Origin: Lineus longissimus
Taxonomy: Eukaryota > Nemertea > Pilidiophora > Heteronemertea > Lineidae
Length of the DNA: 64,000 nucleotides
Direction: 5' to 3'
Assembly (NCBI RefSeq): GCF_910592395.1
Contig: NC_088317.1
Span: forward strand, 19,268,039 to 19,332,038
Shown here: in pieces, positions 12,058 through 24,274 of the stretch
How the letters are laid out: each line of letters starts with the position of its first letter
Numbering within the stretch: the first letter of the stretch is position 1
The notes under the pieces: model-generated
Database searches by the model: none
Told to the model about the DNA's origin: nothing
The model's input: the letters and a program-made list of their open reading frames with translations, nothing else
Translations under genes and position numbers: made by a program

Positions 12058-12900
12058 TTTTTTAGCTCAGCTGACAAGCTGAGCTATTCATATGAGTAAA
12101 TGGTAGAATGAATGTCCGTCTGTCTGTCTGTCTGTCTGTCCGTTAAACAGGCACGTTTCAAAACTATGGCGGATAGGCGATAGATTTTCCCTATAAGCCA
12201 TTTAGACCCTTCAGGACTCCTGAATAGACCAAGTGTGGGTCCGGCAGGATTAACAGTTTGGCCACCAGGGGGCAAAAAGCCTAAATCACAAAACAATTTT
12301 TTGGCGCTTTATTCAAGCAGATTGAAGCTTGAAATAAAGTTGAAAAGGACCGCATGCATGTAGGTCTTGAAACTACTAAGAGTAGTTTTGATTGATACTA
12401 CCAGTTGGCGTTACTGAGCCAAAATCTGTGTTGACCTAGTTTAAGCTTGATTTGAATTTCCCGCTCTTGTATGACTCTGAAGGTCGTGGGTTCCAATCCC
12501 ACTTCGGGTCAATTTTTTTTTTTTTTAATTTTTACTTTTTTCACTTGTAAATACATTTTCTTTACTTTTTTGAATAATTTGGTGGGCGGCCATCTTGGTT
12601 TTTTTTTTCTATTTTAAAGCCTTTGCTGTATCTAGAGTGACATGAATTTTATGGTTGGTGTACAATAAGTCTCCTTTACATGATATCACATGGGCTTTCT
12701 ATTTGACCTACTTTTCAAGGTCAGCCTGGCTCAGGCACTTAGATTTGACTAATAAGTGGCATATTTGTCACCATTTAAAAGTCTTTTTACTTTGGTATGT
12801 TTGCCTGATATATTGACAAAACTGAGGTTGAAAGAGATCTATCGGGTACTTTCCATGTTCATATATTTCAGCTGAGCGCCAGGCCCTTGGGCCTCTTGTT
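12058..12900 (+). repeat. Second AGCTCA...GCTGAGC dispersed repeat copy with (TCTG)n
   Basis: It starts at TTTTTTAGCTCAGCTGACAAG, runs through a (TCTG)n microsatellite at about 12117-12138, GGCACGTTTCAAAAC, GGCCACCAGGGGGCAAAA (12250-12267) and TGACCTACTTTTCAAGGTCA (12704-12723). It ends at CAGCTGAGCGCCAGGCCCTT near 12870-12890. The order of modules matches the copy at 2685-4027, but in a diverged subfamily with GGGCCTCTTGTT at its end. A tRNA 3'-half-like piece sits inside it at 12470-12526. Confidence 0.6.
12470..12526 (+). repeat. tRNA 3'-half-like sequence with T-run, SINE remnant
   Basis: A canonical T-arm is visible: GTGGG (12486-12490), loop TTCCAAT, CCCAC (12498-12502), preceded by AAGGTC and followed by TTCGGGTCA and a run of T that could end Pol III transcription. 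The 5' half (acceptor strand, D-arm, anticodon stem) cannot be found upstream, so this is a fragment and not a functional tRNA. Confidence 0.45.
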
Positions 12901-15900
12901 GTTTGGTATGATGGACCTGCAGTCTTACAGTGAAAGTTCAATCCTTTCATGGTAAATTCCCCACCACACAGCTTATGATATGATGTATACTGAAGGCAAA
13001 TTGATAATGGTTATCAATAAACCCAGTTGCCGGCATTGAGTTGTTGCATTGATGTTTTCATGCAACCACCAAAGCTCCTCCCATACAATGCTGATATCTG
13101 TGCCTGTGTGACCTGACAGGAATTTCTCTTTGTCAAGGAGAGTGCCAGTAAAACATAAAATGCCCTGAAACTACAATCATCATCTTCCTACATCAGAAAG
13201 CACGGGTAGAATGAGACACAGTATGCATCTTGGATACAAGGGAGTGCCGTTATCCCTAGACATTAGAGGCCCCTTTGACTTCGTCCTGGGGCAGTCCCAA
13301 ACCAAGGAACCAAGATATTCTCTCTAATACCATAATGTGGTGGCCTACCAGCAACTGTTGTTGAAATGCCACATGTATTCCAGCCTACTTCTCCTTGGAT
13401 ATCAGTCCCATCCAGTGTTTGTCAAACATTCATTACTTCCATACTTTCTAAGAGGACGTACACCCGATTTGTTGATAAATTGCTTAAAGGACATGCACTT
13501 CCCGAGTTGTTATGGATTTCATGATGTATTGCTAATGTCTGTTTGGCTGGCATGTGCAGGATGCTAACATGATTTCCCTGAATGCTAATCTGTGTTCCCT
13601 GCAGTGTGTCTAGTGGATGCACAACATGTTAATCAGTAGTGTAGCTCAATCCAGTCAGTATGACGTTTTATTTACCCGTAAATTGCCATCAAGAAACAGT
13701 CTTGAAGGAGAAAAAAACATCTCAAATCAAATAGTGTTGATGATCCTGCTCATTTGAATCCGATCGAACTGAAAAATATACATAGGATTAGGAATGTATG
13801 CCGGTAATGTGTTGCCTCACTATTCTGAAGATATTAGCCATGTTTGGATGACACAAAGGTTTCTGGTTCATCAAAGCAGGTCTCCTCAAATCTACCTTTA
13901 TTGTGTTACAAGAGGCAGGCTCCCATGAATACGAGCCATACCAACTTACCTTCTTTGGCAAGCATTTCAGCATCTCAATTAAATTAAAAGAAATAATTTT
14001 TTCACTTTCTTGAGGAGTTTGTCATGATGATTCTTGTGGAATTTCTAAATATGCAAAGCTTCCACTATTTACCCCTCTTTTTTGGTATCGAATAGGCACA
14101 GAAATGGAGATCAGAGTAATTGTACCATCAAAATGTTTTGAGGCCAGGTCTAGGCATTGTGGGTAGTGGTAGGGTATTGGGTAAAGTCAGGGGGGGGGCG
14201 GGGTTAGGGCTTTGATGTACAGACTTTCCCACCTTGGAGTTGTGTTCCCTGATTGCTCCTTGCATTGAGACCCATAACAGTCCATATCACTGTGCCATGA
14301 TATCCCAACCATAAGCTCAACGCCTCGTAAATCACAAATCTTAGTCTTGGTCTTCTTCATTTTTGCCACCAGGGCACATGATTGTGGAACGATTGCCATG
14401 AAGAATGCTTAGCGATGGCCGTGGGCTATCTGCCAGAGTGGATCGAGACATCAGCAAATGGGCTGGAAAATTAAGGGTGGGAAGACGGCACATTTGAAAA
14501 GGTCAAACATATAGTTGTCATGATATGCTGCTCCTGTAAACTTGTGTTGGTTCCTCTCTGTTAATGCTATTCCCATTTTACAAATCAATCATCAAGCTAT
14601 TTCAGAGGAAAAAGCCTCTTTCTTCTTGTCATGAATAAGGAATGAGATAGAGTGATGATATACTTTCGATGAGGTACAAAGCTGGAAATGTTGCCTGCAG
14701 TTATTTTACGTAGCCTCAGGAACTTGGCTTGCAGAACAGTGACGCATGGCTGAAAGGCAACGCTTGGAAGGCTCACAACAAAAATAGTCCAAAGAACTTT
14801 CTGGAGAAAGGTTCTGTCTGTGTGCTGAGGGCAAGCTAAGATTCCTCAATTTCCATTTGCAATATCTCGGGGCAAGATATCTGTGGGATTAGCAGAGATT
14901 AGCGGAGATGGTGTGAAAAATAGGGAGCACGAGAAACTTCCTCGAGGAGGTTGGTACATTTCATCACGTTTCATCACGTTCTTATATCAGAGATTCAAGG
15001 AGAGAGTTTGACAGTGGGAGTTTAACTGAGACGTGGCAGTTTTCCTCCAGCTGGGGGCATGATATTACAGTAGATTAAGATATGGCGCGAAAAAAAGAAG
15101 GTCTGTTTCTCCTGGGGGAAGCTGTGGATTCAATAACATTCTTTCTTGAGCGACAAATAGCAACTTGAGCTGATGGTACTCTTAATGCGTTCTGGCTAAC
15201 GGCTAAATCTTGGCTCTCGCGACTTCCTTCATCAGTGTTGCTAACATATTAGATTATCGTGTTGATGAGATTGAATATGCTTGTGAGCTCATCACCACTG
15301 TCTGGTGTGGGAGGGGCTTAAAGATTATGTTAGGTTGACTCGTTGATGAAATCCTACTCTTTAGATACCTAAAAATTGTCCCTGATGAAACAAATGAATA
15401 GGAAATGTCATAAGTATTGGCCCAATCTCGGAGCACCTTAACATGCTTAATGGAACCATACTCATGTACTGCTCATGTCCCATCATCCCGTTTACTTGCA
15501 AGTATTACTTCCATAATGCCTCATACTCGCAAATATAATCTGACTTATAGCGGCCATCAGCATCCCGTGGGACAACTTGACGACGTGAGACAGCGGGGCG
15601 ACCAGACGCTATCCCATAGCGCACCATAACTGCTGCTATATTCTCATTCGGTCTGTCGAGGGCACTTATTTATTGCAGAGAGAGATTCATGTACATGTAA
15701 ATGTACTGTTGAAGTAAATTGAGATATATTGCTGCAATTTCGCGTTAATCTTGGATGAGACCTGTTGCAATGTTGAGTTGTCTAGTGTTGTGCACATTAG
15801 TTTTCAGGAAACAAACTGCTGATGTCTGCATTAAACCACCAGATGACCTCATTATTGGATGAGAATGTCCTTAGAAATGTCAGTAGAATCAATGTTGACT

Positions 15901-18900
15901 CCAGTCTAACATGAACTGGTCAAAAACTTCCCAACCAGGCTAACTGTTGGCATCTATGTTCTGCCTCAGAACGGAAACAAAGATTCTATTTTAGATGGAA
16001 ATGTGTATTGGAAAGTGTCAGTTTTAGAGGAAGTGTTTCCGCTCGTGGGAGAGGAAGTGTTGTTTTTTGAAACCAATAACATGTTTGGGAGAACACGGCT
16101 GGTTCCTGTATCCCAATAATGCTGACAAGCCCTGGGTGAAAGTTTGTTGGTTTGGTCATGTATATCTAGGGATTTGGCTTTACTCACAATCCCTTGCAAG
16201 ATTATATGAGATATGTACAGACCTAGGCCTGTTTAACCTTGAACTATTGAACCTTCATCGCTGTGAGATCTGTTTGTAAGATCACTTATTCTTTATTGCA
16301 TTCTTCTTTGTATTCCTGCCACCAACATCTCACTTCCCCGGGCACTTCCTTAGATTTTCTCAAAGAGGTGACATTTCCAAGCAACAGGCCTTGCTAGTGC
16401 CTTGTCGTTCTTATAAAGAAACAGGTTTCGCATAGTATTGACTGTGGGATTAACAACAGGCCTAGCTTTTTTCGACTATCCTCTTTATCATATCTTCATC
16501 AGATATGTGAAAGAAGACCCTTTTCGTATTTAACGTTCTCATTCTTGAAGTTTCTGGTATGAGCCTCACATAACTATAGGAACCAGAGTGTAAAGGCTTT
16601 CAGTTTTATAGGTTCACCCTGCAGTTGAATCCATTACTTAAGGAGATCTGTCAATTTCAGCATTGATTCCCAAAACAATTCTATACCACAAAAACATATC
16701 TGTCAAACGGAAGAAACTTGACAGCCAATGGATGTAACAGAGTTCTTTACACCAAGCGATTTGCAGGGCTGTATTTCAATATGAAGTAGTTTCCTCATCG
16801 GAAATGCTGTCAGTTGCAGAAGTTGTGTCATCAATTTCTTGTGAAAAAAACCTTCCTGAACGTTCCTTAGCTTCTCGTTATTGAATTAAATGTTTCCGTC
16901 TCTTAGTCGTGAAATATTGCAGCAACTTGTTGAGTGATTACAGCAACATTTAGATTTCCCTCACGCTGCGATGGGAGGCAGTGAGACATGAAATTTAAAA
17001 CAGTTATCTTCTTTCTTTAGATTGAGATGTTGGATGGTAAAAATGTTTGCAATTCAAAAAATCAGACAATTGTTTGTGCAGAAAGTGATGCTGATGAACA
17101 CAGTACCGGTAGCTGTCCATGTGATGTAAGATGGTTGGCATCATAGTAGTTACTGTATCTGTTGCTCTTGCCTGAACATGCAAAACTTCAAATAAACCCA
17201 TGATATGATCAGCCAGCTGGTCAGAGAGATGAGACTACAATGTTATTCTTGAGGGGTTGTGTCTTAATCTCATCGGTCTTCTTAAGGCTCAGATGAGGTG
17301 AGAGTTGATGTCATTCTATCATCAGGAGACCAGTAGAGGATATCAATCTAACCACTGCTACGTGCTTGCTTGGTAAATGGGGGGAGGGTGGACAGTTGTG
17401 TCTTAGCTATAGGGAGGTTTTATGTTGCACTCCTGTTATAACACGATCTTGCAGTTTGGCTGGAAAGAAACATCAAGTTAAAGTCTGGCAGTGACCACAG
17501 GATGTGGTCTGAAGACAAGATAAACCAACTGGCAACTAACCATTTCCTGCCCAACCTCTCCACGTGAAAGAATCATTGGAGTTGGTGGGGGAAAATGGTC
17601 AAGTGTCCAAGAAGTGATGATAAGACCAAGACAAACCACTTGGGTTGATGTCTTATTGAGGCCTGCCCTGGTATAGGAAATGGTGATTCTTCTTTGAGAC
17701 TAGAAAGAGGTCAAGCCGAAATGCTCATGGGATATTGAGCACTAATAAACCATGATCTCCTGGCTTTTTGTTACAGTCTATAAGTGGATGACTATAAGTT
17801 GGAAAAGAGCAACAGGTGAATAGATGAGCTTGCTGTTGCTATACATGTAGATTGTTGCCTGACATCTTGGTCTTTGAGGAGTAAGAGCATGACATTCTTT
17901 AATACGTCTGATTGCCACCAAGTCCAGATATTATTTGCCTTGTGTTGTATTGGCTGCTGGTTGGTAGGGTTTTCTAGAGGGCTTCAGTTGGCGTTGTTTC
18001 TGTCACAGCCAAAATACAAGAACCATGAGCATTTAACAAGTCTGTGTAGTATTACTAGGGTACTAGGCTGGGCAGTGAAACACAGGTAACCCCTACTCCT
18101 AAGTGATAGGAAAAACTCCTGAGATACATATGAAAGTCCACCAAAGTCCAGGCTTGCCCTCAAACAGCAGTAGTTTCCTTTTCTCAAACACCAAAGTATT
18201 GGTTCAGCTACATCGCAATCTGTCTCAATTACTGATAGAAACACGGTAATTACTTTGAAATGGATATAAACGAGATCATTGGACTGATCGGAGAAGATCC
18301 ACGCATATCAGGCATTCACTCGTGCTGCCACTAAGTAATGAGTGAAGTTAATTTTGGCAACAACATTTAAAAATAAAAAAAACTTTTGGCCAATTTAGTA
18401 AAAGCAGAAACTTAGTTCAGTTTACTCTTTAATGTAATTGGATGATTGGTAAATTCATCAGTTTAAATGTGTTCTAATGGCTCTTGAGCTACTTCTTGAG
18501 GTCATAAACTCGAGTGGATCAAGTCAGTTGTTCTGGTCTTTCCTTTGCCAGTGGGTTGATCAAGATCTGTTCTGTCGTGCAACATAGCAAGCTCATGAGC
18601 CTATAAATGCATCAAACCTTCATGCAGCTTTGAATTCTAAGATCGATCATCTATTCCTTGTTAATATTTGTGGACTAATGATATTGTTTAAGTGTTGATC
18701 ATGGCACTAGTGCAGAAAATAGATTGCGGACACCTTGTATGATGGACTCTGTGATGGTGTAGGCTGGTCGTTTGTAGGCTAACAGGTAAATAAAGGAAGA
18801 AATAATCCCCTCTCGAAAAGAACAGAAAAGATTGATCTCCATAAATGAGCATCCAAAGCTAAACATGTCACCTGCATGGAGTTCTTATATCCTTCTGATC

Positions 18901-19257
18901 TTACAGATTCATGTCGGTTCCTTATTGGCTCCCAGTAACACCAGTAACTTACCTATTCTGCCAACAGATCAACTGTTCTCACCTACCGAGTATGCATGTG
19001 TATTTATGTCATGACCAGCCTTTAGTTGGTCCTCTGAAGCTGATGTCTAGTGTTGGGTGGGATGTCAATATTAAAGCTGACCCAGACTACTGATGAAGCA
19101 GTCAGAAGGTGATTATGATTGGTATCATTCGAATATCCAATCAATCCATATCAGATATCAATGTAGATTATGCCCCCAGAACTTGCCTCTGTGAGGGCAC
19201 TGTATCTGCTCGTAGAAATCCGATTCTGTAAGGGCACTTTCACTTTGGACTCGGACA
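12901..19257. other. Long unique intron stretch, no gene recognised
   Basis: About 6.3 kb of ordinary intronic DNA. A homopolymer G tract lies at about 14191-14205. No repeat array, transposon end or coding signal was recognised. The short open frames have no family resemblance. Confidence 0.5.
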
Positions 19258-19300
19258 TTTTTTCAGGGTTGGGGTAAGGGTTAGCAGAAAAAAATGCCTT
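19258..19300 (-). repeat. Isolated module of the dispersed repeat (AACCCTTACCCCAACCCT type)
   Basis: Read on the minus strand this is TTTCTGCTAACCCTTACCCC followed by AACCCTGAAA. The same string occurs on the plus strand at 35345-35372 and, with CCCTAA instead of CCCCAA, at 30725-30750. It is a small fragment of the same family. Confidence 0.6.
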
Positions 19301-19789
19301 GTTTGAGGTAGAGTATTCCTTAAAAGAATCACTCCTGCACGCCATCGAGGATTGCTATTGGCCATAATGTATGGCTTGTTAGGCTTCATCACAGATTGAT
19401 TGTTGTGGATGAGACCATGGACTTGCCTTGGTGACTTTCATTACACATCCTTCAAGGAAATACCAGCCATAGTCAACAAAGTCATATAGTCTTATAAGAC
19501 TGACATTGAAAGGTATGGAAACATGGACATAAATTCTTGTATTCATGGTGGTTTTGCCTGTGTCAAATATCCATCTGGAAAATATCATATTGATATACAA
19601 TTTGGATATGGCCTTGGAATGTGATCCAACATTGGTGTTGTGATAGCAGTGATGAATATTGATGACTGCTCAGACATGCAGGCGTAAACCTAGTTTGCGG
19701 CGAGAATCTTAGTCAGTCACCGATGTCCTCAGCTCTCTTGGATTGATCAATCACTACAGCACTGGTCACATACAGCTGTGAAGCAGGTC

Positions 19790-20245
19790 TTAGCTCTCCT
19801 CCTCCATCATTATGTAGGCACCCAACTTGCCATGTCTTCATTTGGTCCTATTTCACCAGTAGCAGCAATAGCCTTGTGACTACAGTGATACTCTTGAAGG
19901 GAACAATGGCTTGTCTTACATCCAGTCCCATTGATTGTGATGCAAGTCTCTTCATCCATCAGAACGCTGGCTCCAACTCTGTCTGACATGCCCTGTTTTC
20001 CTCTGGTCCTATTTCAACAGTAACAGCGGTGGCATCATGATTATATCTGCACTTGGACTCTCTGAGGGAACAGTGAGTTGTCTTATAATCAATCCCATGA
20101 TTGTATCTGTGCTGTAGGCTGTCTCCTCAACAGAACACTGGCACCAACGGGAACACATCCCAGCCATGATGCAAGTTGAACTCTCTGGGGGAACAATGGA
20201 TTCACTTTCATCTATCCCAGTGATTCTATGCTGGCACCAGCTGAG
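19790..20245 (+). repeat. Diverged tandem repeat of roughly 155 bp, about three copies
   Basis: Three successive stretches share the order: CTGGC(T/A)CCAAC, then GGTCCTATTTCA(A/C)CAGTA, then GGCATCATGATTAT, then CTCTGAGGGAACA(A/G)TG, then ATCCATCCCAT-like. Copies begin near 19800, 19950 and 20115 and have drifted considerably. Single further copies of the same motifs flank the 23-bp array on its other side (22449-22520, GATGCAAGTTGTACTTTCTG, and 22840-22880, TCTGGTTCTACTATTG). The 23-bp array at 21128 thus appears to have grown inside an older tandem-repeat region. Confidence 0.5.
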
Positions 20246-21127
20246 ACATAGTGTGTCTTCAGTGACTGGTATCATGAGTAAACAACCGCTGCCATGTGTG
20301 TCTGGGGGAGTTGTAGTGTTTATTACAGTAGAAGAGATAGAATTGAACATTTCTTTATTTAGTTATATCTATTCTTTTATTCTTGATTTTGAAGCAACAC
20401 ACTTAAGGTTCATCAGTTACCCTGGGGTAGTATACTGTGTTGTTTGTTGACGATGGCATCCAAAGAATATATCCATCCTGATGACTTCTTTTAACAAGTG
20501 AGATATTAAAAAGACGATCGTAATGAGGATGTACATTTGTTTGATATCCCAGTGAATGGTGCCAATGGGAGATGTGCGTTCAACAAAGAATAGTTTTGAT
20601 GAAGACATATCATGTTTGTTTGTTGCAGCAATGTCAGGATGTGAGATCATGTTAGAAAGACTTCCTTCTTATTCACATCATATTCTTCTGAGCCGCGACG
20701 AATTTGAATTGATGGAAGATGCACGATTTCCATGTTAAAGAATCATAAGAGCCTTTCTAGCTTGTCACGGCTAGCTCCTGAAACAAACATGTCTGGCTTA
20801 TTTTATCCAGCCTCTTTCAAAGAAATGTCACTCTTGTATGAAGATTATATGAAGTGTCCTCTCACATGACAGCAGTGTCATCTCAAAGGGGATACCCACG
20901 ATGAAGGAATGTGACAAGGTTTCTTCCGACAAGATAATCAGGTACGTGTTGGCTTCATCCTCTCTTACTTCAAACGATGCAAATTATCAGGAAGCACCTC
21001 AAATTGAACATTCAGAATAATCCCTTTTGATGTGGGTATCACTCTGACGTTACTTTCGAGAAAATTAGAACTTTCCGTGCTTTTTGGTTTGGCATGGCGT
21101 GATCTATTTTCTGTCACAAGCTACTGA
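20246..21127. other. Intron sequence, no feature recognised
   Basis: Unique intronic DNA between the old 155-bp repeats and the 23-bp array. No coding signal. Confidence 0.5.
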
Positions 21128-22435
21128 CATGGTGGATCTGGGATCGCTGAAATGGTGGATCTGGGATCGCTGGCATGGTGGATCTGGGATCGCTGAAATG
21201 GTGGATCTGGGATCGCTGGCATGGTGGATCTGGGATTGCTGGCATGGTGGATCTGGAATCCCTGGCATGGTGGATCTGGGATCGCTGACATGGTGGATCT
21301 GGGATCGCTGACATGGTGGATCTGGAATCGCTGGCATGGTGGATCTGGAATCACTTGCATGGTGGATCTTGAATCGCTGGCATGGTGGATCTGGGATCGC
21401 TGACATGGTGGATCTGGAATCGCTGGCATGGTGGATCTGGGATCGCTGACATGGTGGATCTGGAATCGCTGGCATGGTGGATCTGGTATCACATGCATGG
21501 TGGATCTGGAATCGCTGGCATGGTGGATCTGGAATCGCTGGCATGGTGGATCTGGAATCGCTGGCATGGTGGATCTGGAATCGCTGGCATGGTGGATCTG
21601 GAATCGCTGGCATGGTGGATCTGGTATCACTTGCATGGTGGATCTGGGATCGCTGGCATGGTGGATCTGGAATCGCTGGCATGGTGGATCTGGAATCGCT
21701 GGCATGGTGGATCTGGAATCACTTGCATGGTGGATCTGGAATCGCTGGCATGGTGGATCTGGGATCGCTGACATGGTGGATCTGGGATCACTGGCATGGT
21801 GGATCTGGAATCACTGGCATGGTGGATCTGGGATCACTGGCATGGTGGATCTGGGATCACTGGCATGGTGGATCTGGGATCACTGGCATGGTGGATCTGG
21901 AATCACTGGCATGGTGGATCTTGGATCACTGGCTTGGTGGATCTGGAATCACTGGCATGGTGGATCTGGGATCACTGGCATGGTGGATCTGGTATCACTT
22001 GCATGGTGGATCTGGAATCGCTGGCATGGTGGATCTGGAATCGCTGGCATGGTGGATCTGGAATCGCTGGCATGGTGGATCTGGAATCGCTGGCATGGTG
22101 GATCTGGTATCGCTTGCATGGTGGATCTGAAATCGCTGGCATGGTGGATCTCGGATCGCTGGCATGGTGGATCTGGGATCGCTGGCATGGTAGATCTGGA
22201 ATCGCTGGCATGGTGGATCTGGAATCGCTGGCATGGTGGATCTGGGATCGCTGGCATGGTAGATCTGGAATCGCTGGCATGATAGATCTGGAATCGCTGG
22301 CATGGTGGATCTGGGATCGCTGGCATGGTGGATCTGGTATCGCTGGCATGGTGGATCTGGAATCACTGGCATGATAGATCTGGAATCACTGGCATGGTAG
22401 ATCTGGAATCACTGGCATGGTGGATCTGGGATCGC
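21128..22435 (+). repeat. 23-bp minisatellite, about 57 copies
   Basis: The unit ATGGTGGATCTGG(A/G)ATCGCTGGC (last five bases variable) repeats at an exact 23-bp spacing for 1.3 kb. Variants include ACTGGC, GCTGAC, CACTTGC and, near the right end, ATGATAGATC. The CACTTGC-type variant occurs at 21351, 21489 and 21627, that is every six units (138 bp), then at 21719 and 21995, so blocks of several units were duplicated together. Because 23 is not a multiple of three, all frames of both strands stay open, giving long artefact ORFs (MVDLESLAWWIW-like and the reverse). These should not be annotated as proteins. Confidence 0.97.
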
Positions 22436-23479
22436 TGCTTGTGGATTGCTTGGTCGTGATGCAAGTTGTACTTTCTGAGGGAATAATGGATTGACGAAAC
22501 ATCCATCCCAATGATTTGAGCTCCTTAATCAGAATAAACGGAAGTTGTTTTGAAAATGTTGTAGATTATAAAGCACTATTTAAGAACTTGCATTTATGTT
22601 CTGTTGTTTATTTGTCTATCACTAAGCTACCGTTACTGTGTTATAAGGTCAGCAATGTTATACCATCTTATGCCATCACCTGTACATGTTGACTCATCCA
22701 GTAGTAAGGCGATGAGGACATTTATGGGTCTCCCATCGCCTTATCATCCTGAACCATAATCACCAACCTGCAACATCAGCAGCCTGTAGTCCACTCACTA
22801 TAGCACAGAATAAAGCCTGTCCAAGCCATCAACACACATTCCATCTGGTTCTACTATTGTAGAGTGGTGGCATCATCTATGATATTGCCTCGTGATTACA
22901 ATGTTGGGCCTTGCTTCATTGAAGTAGATGAACCCAGGAAGCACTTTCTGGAGTAATAATAATATGTAGAGGATGTCCCAGAACAAATGCAGCATCCAGT
23001 GTCCTTGTCTCTTGGGGTGGAATTGCCATTTATGCCTGCTAAAATATGGTTCAGGAATGCAGATCAGATTGAAATTACCCAGATGTTGGTGGATTGGTAC
23101 AGCCTTACTACTGTGAGAGTAAGCCATAGAACTCTAGTCAGTTTACCATCAATATGATAATGGTCCCTTTAACATCATGCCTCTCTTGATCTTTATATCC
23201 CAACAAAACACATAATGGCTCTAAATCAAATGTGTGGGTCAATTGCATATTAAAGCATCTATCGTGCCTCCTTCACCGATATTGGTGTGGCACTCAACAT
23301 CGGCTGGCATTACGTGATAAATCAAGCTGGCTACATTAATTGCCAGATATTGAATTCTTGGCAGTGTTTCCGATTGCTCTGAGGTGAGTGGTAGGATTGT
23401 GATGGAAATGTTGGCATTTCTCGATGAAAATGTTTAGTTAAATGATGAGATGTTTCTTTCCTAAGCTCAACAGCAATAA
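22436..23479. other. Intron sequence with degenerate copies of the 155-bp repeat
   Basis: The first 90 bp and the stretch around 22840 carry diverged pieces of the repeat described at 19790-20245. The rest is unique intronic sequence without coding signal. Confidence 0.45.
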
Positions 23480-23488
23480 ATATACATG

Positions 23489-24265
23489 GTATCCAGTGAA
23501 AACGTCCCCATGCCAAAACGTCCTCGCTTTCAAGGTACCAAAACGTCCTCTTGTCAAAAACGTCCTCGCTTTCACTTAAAGATGGCTTGGCATTGGGGAC
23601 TTGGGCTTTGCCTGGGGTAATCGCCATAAGCTCCAAATCGAGATGGGCAGGTATAGGAAACAAAAGCCCGAATAGAGATTATGTTTGTTCTGTGGAAGTG
23701 ATGTAGAAAATGAAACCCATTTCTGTATGCAATGTACAATATATGCAAGAACTCGCACGGATTACCTAAAATCTTCATAGGCATACCTATGTTTGTTGCT
23801 TAATAATAAAGAGACATCAAAGTAGGCTATTTCTTGAGTTGTTCGCTTTTAAGTTGCGCCCATCCTGAGGATTATTCCATAAGTGTCGCGGACAGCCTGC
23901 ATTGATGATAACTTAAGTCACGTATAGTCACGCCTACTTCCTAGTATCACGTTGTCTGGGACCGCCCATCCTGATACTTCGTTCTGATTAGCTTAGATCC
24001 TTGAGTACACACTTCGTTGATTCCTTCTTTATCCGAACCCAATTTCCACGTGCTTACACACAATAAGTGAGTGTACTCCCTTCCTCTATTTTATAGTACT
24101 ATCCAGCTATCCAGTACACTTGCCATACAGGCATACGCCTTAACCATTGTTAATGAAGGCGGGGACGTTTTGGATAGGGGACGTTTTGGTCCGAGGACGT
24201 TTTCTCGTAGCCGGGACGTTTTGGTAAGGGGACGTTTTGGAGTTGGGACGTTTTAACTGGTAAGC
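23489..24265. mobile_element. Foldback (TU-like) transposon with AAAACGTCC-array inverted repeats
   Basis: The left arm (23489-23576) consists of four spaced copies of AAAACGTCC. The right arm (24161-24265) has six copies of the reverse complement GGACGTTTT, so the arms are inverted and made of short repeating motifs. The ends correspond: CCAGTGAAAACGTCC on the left and the complement CCAGTTAAAACGTCC on the right. The direct repeat ATATACATG lies at 23480-23488 and at 24266-24274, immediately outside the arms, and fits a target-site duplication of 8-9 bp. The 580-bp interior has no recognisable ORF, so the element is non-autonomous. Foldback elements with tandem-motif arms and 8-bp duplications are known from sea urchin (TU elements). 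The resemblance is architectural. Confidence 0.8.
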
Positions 24266-24274
24266 ATATACATG

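Noticed and set aside
12470-12526. Functional tRNA gene
   Set aside because: Only the T-arm and part of the acceptor 3' strand are present. The D-arm and anticodon stem cannot be formed upstream.
21084-22374. Long open frames on both strands (up to 284 codons) encoding WWIW- or DPPCQR-type repeats
   Set aside because: They are produced by the 23-bp tandem repeat, whose unit lacks stops in every frame. No splice context or conserved domain.
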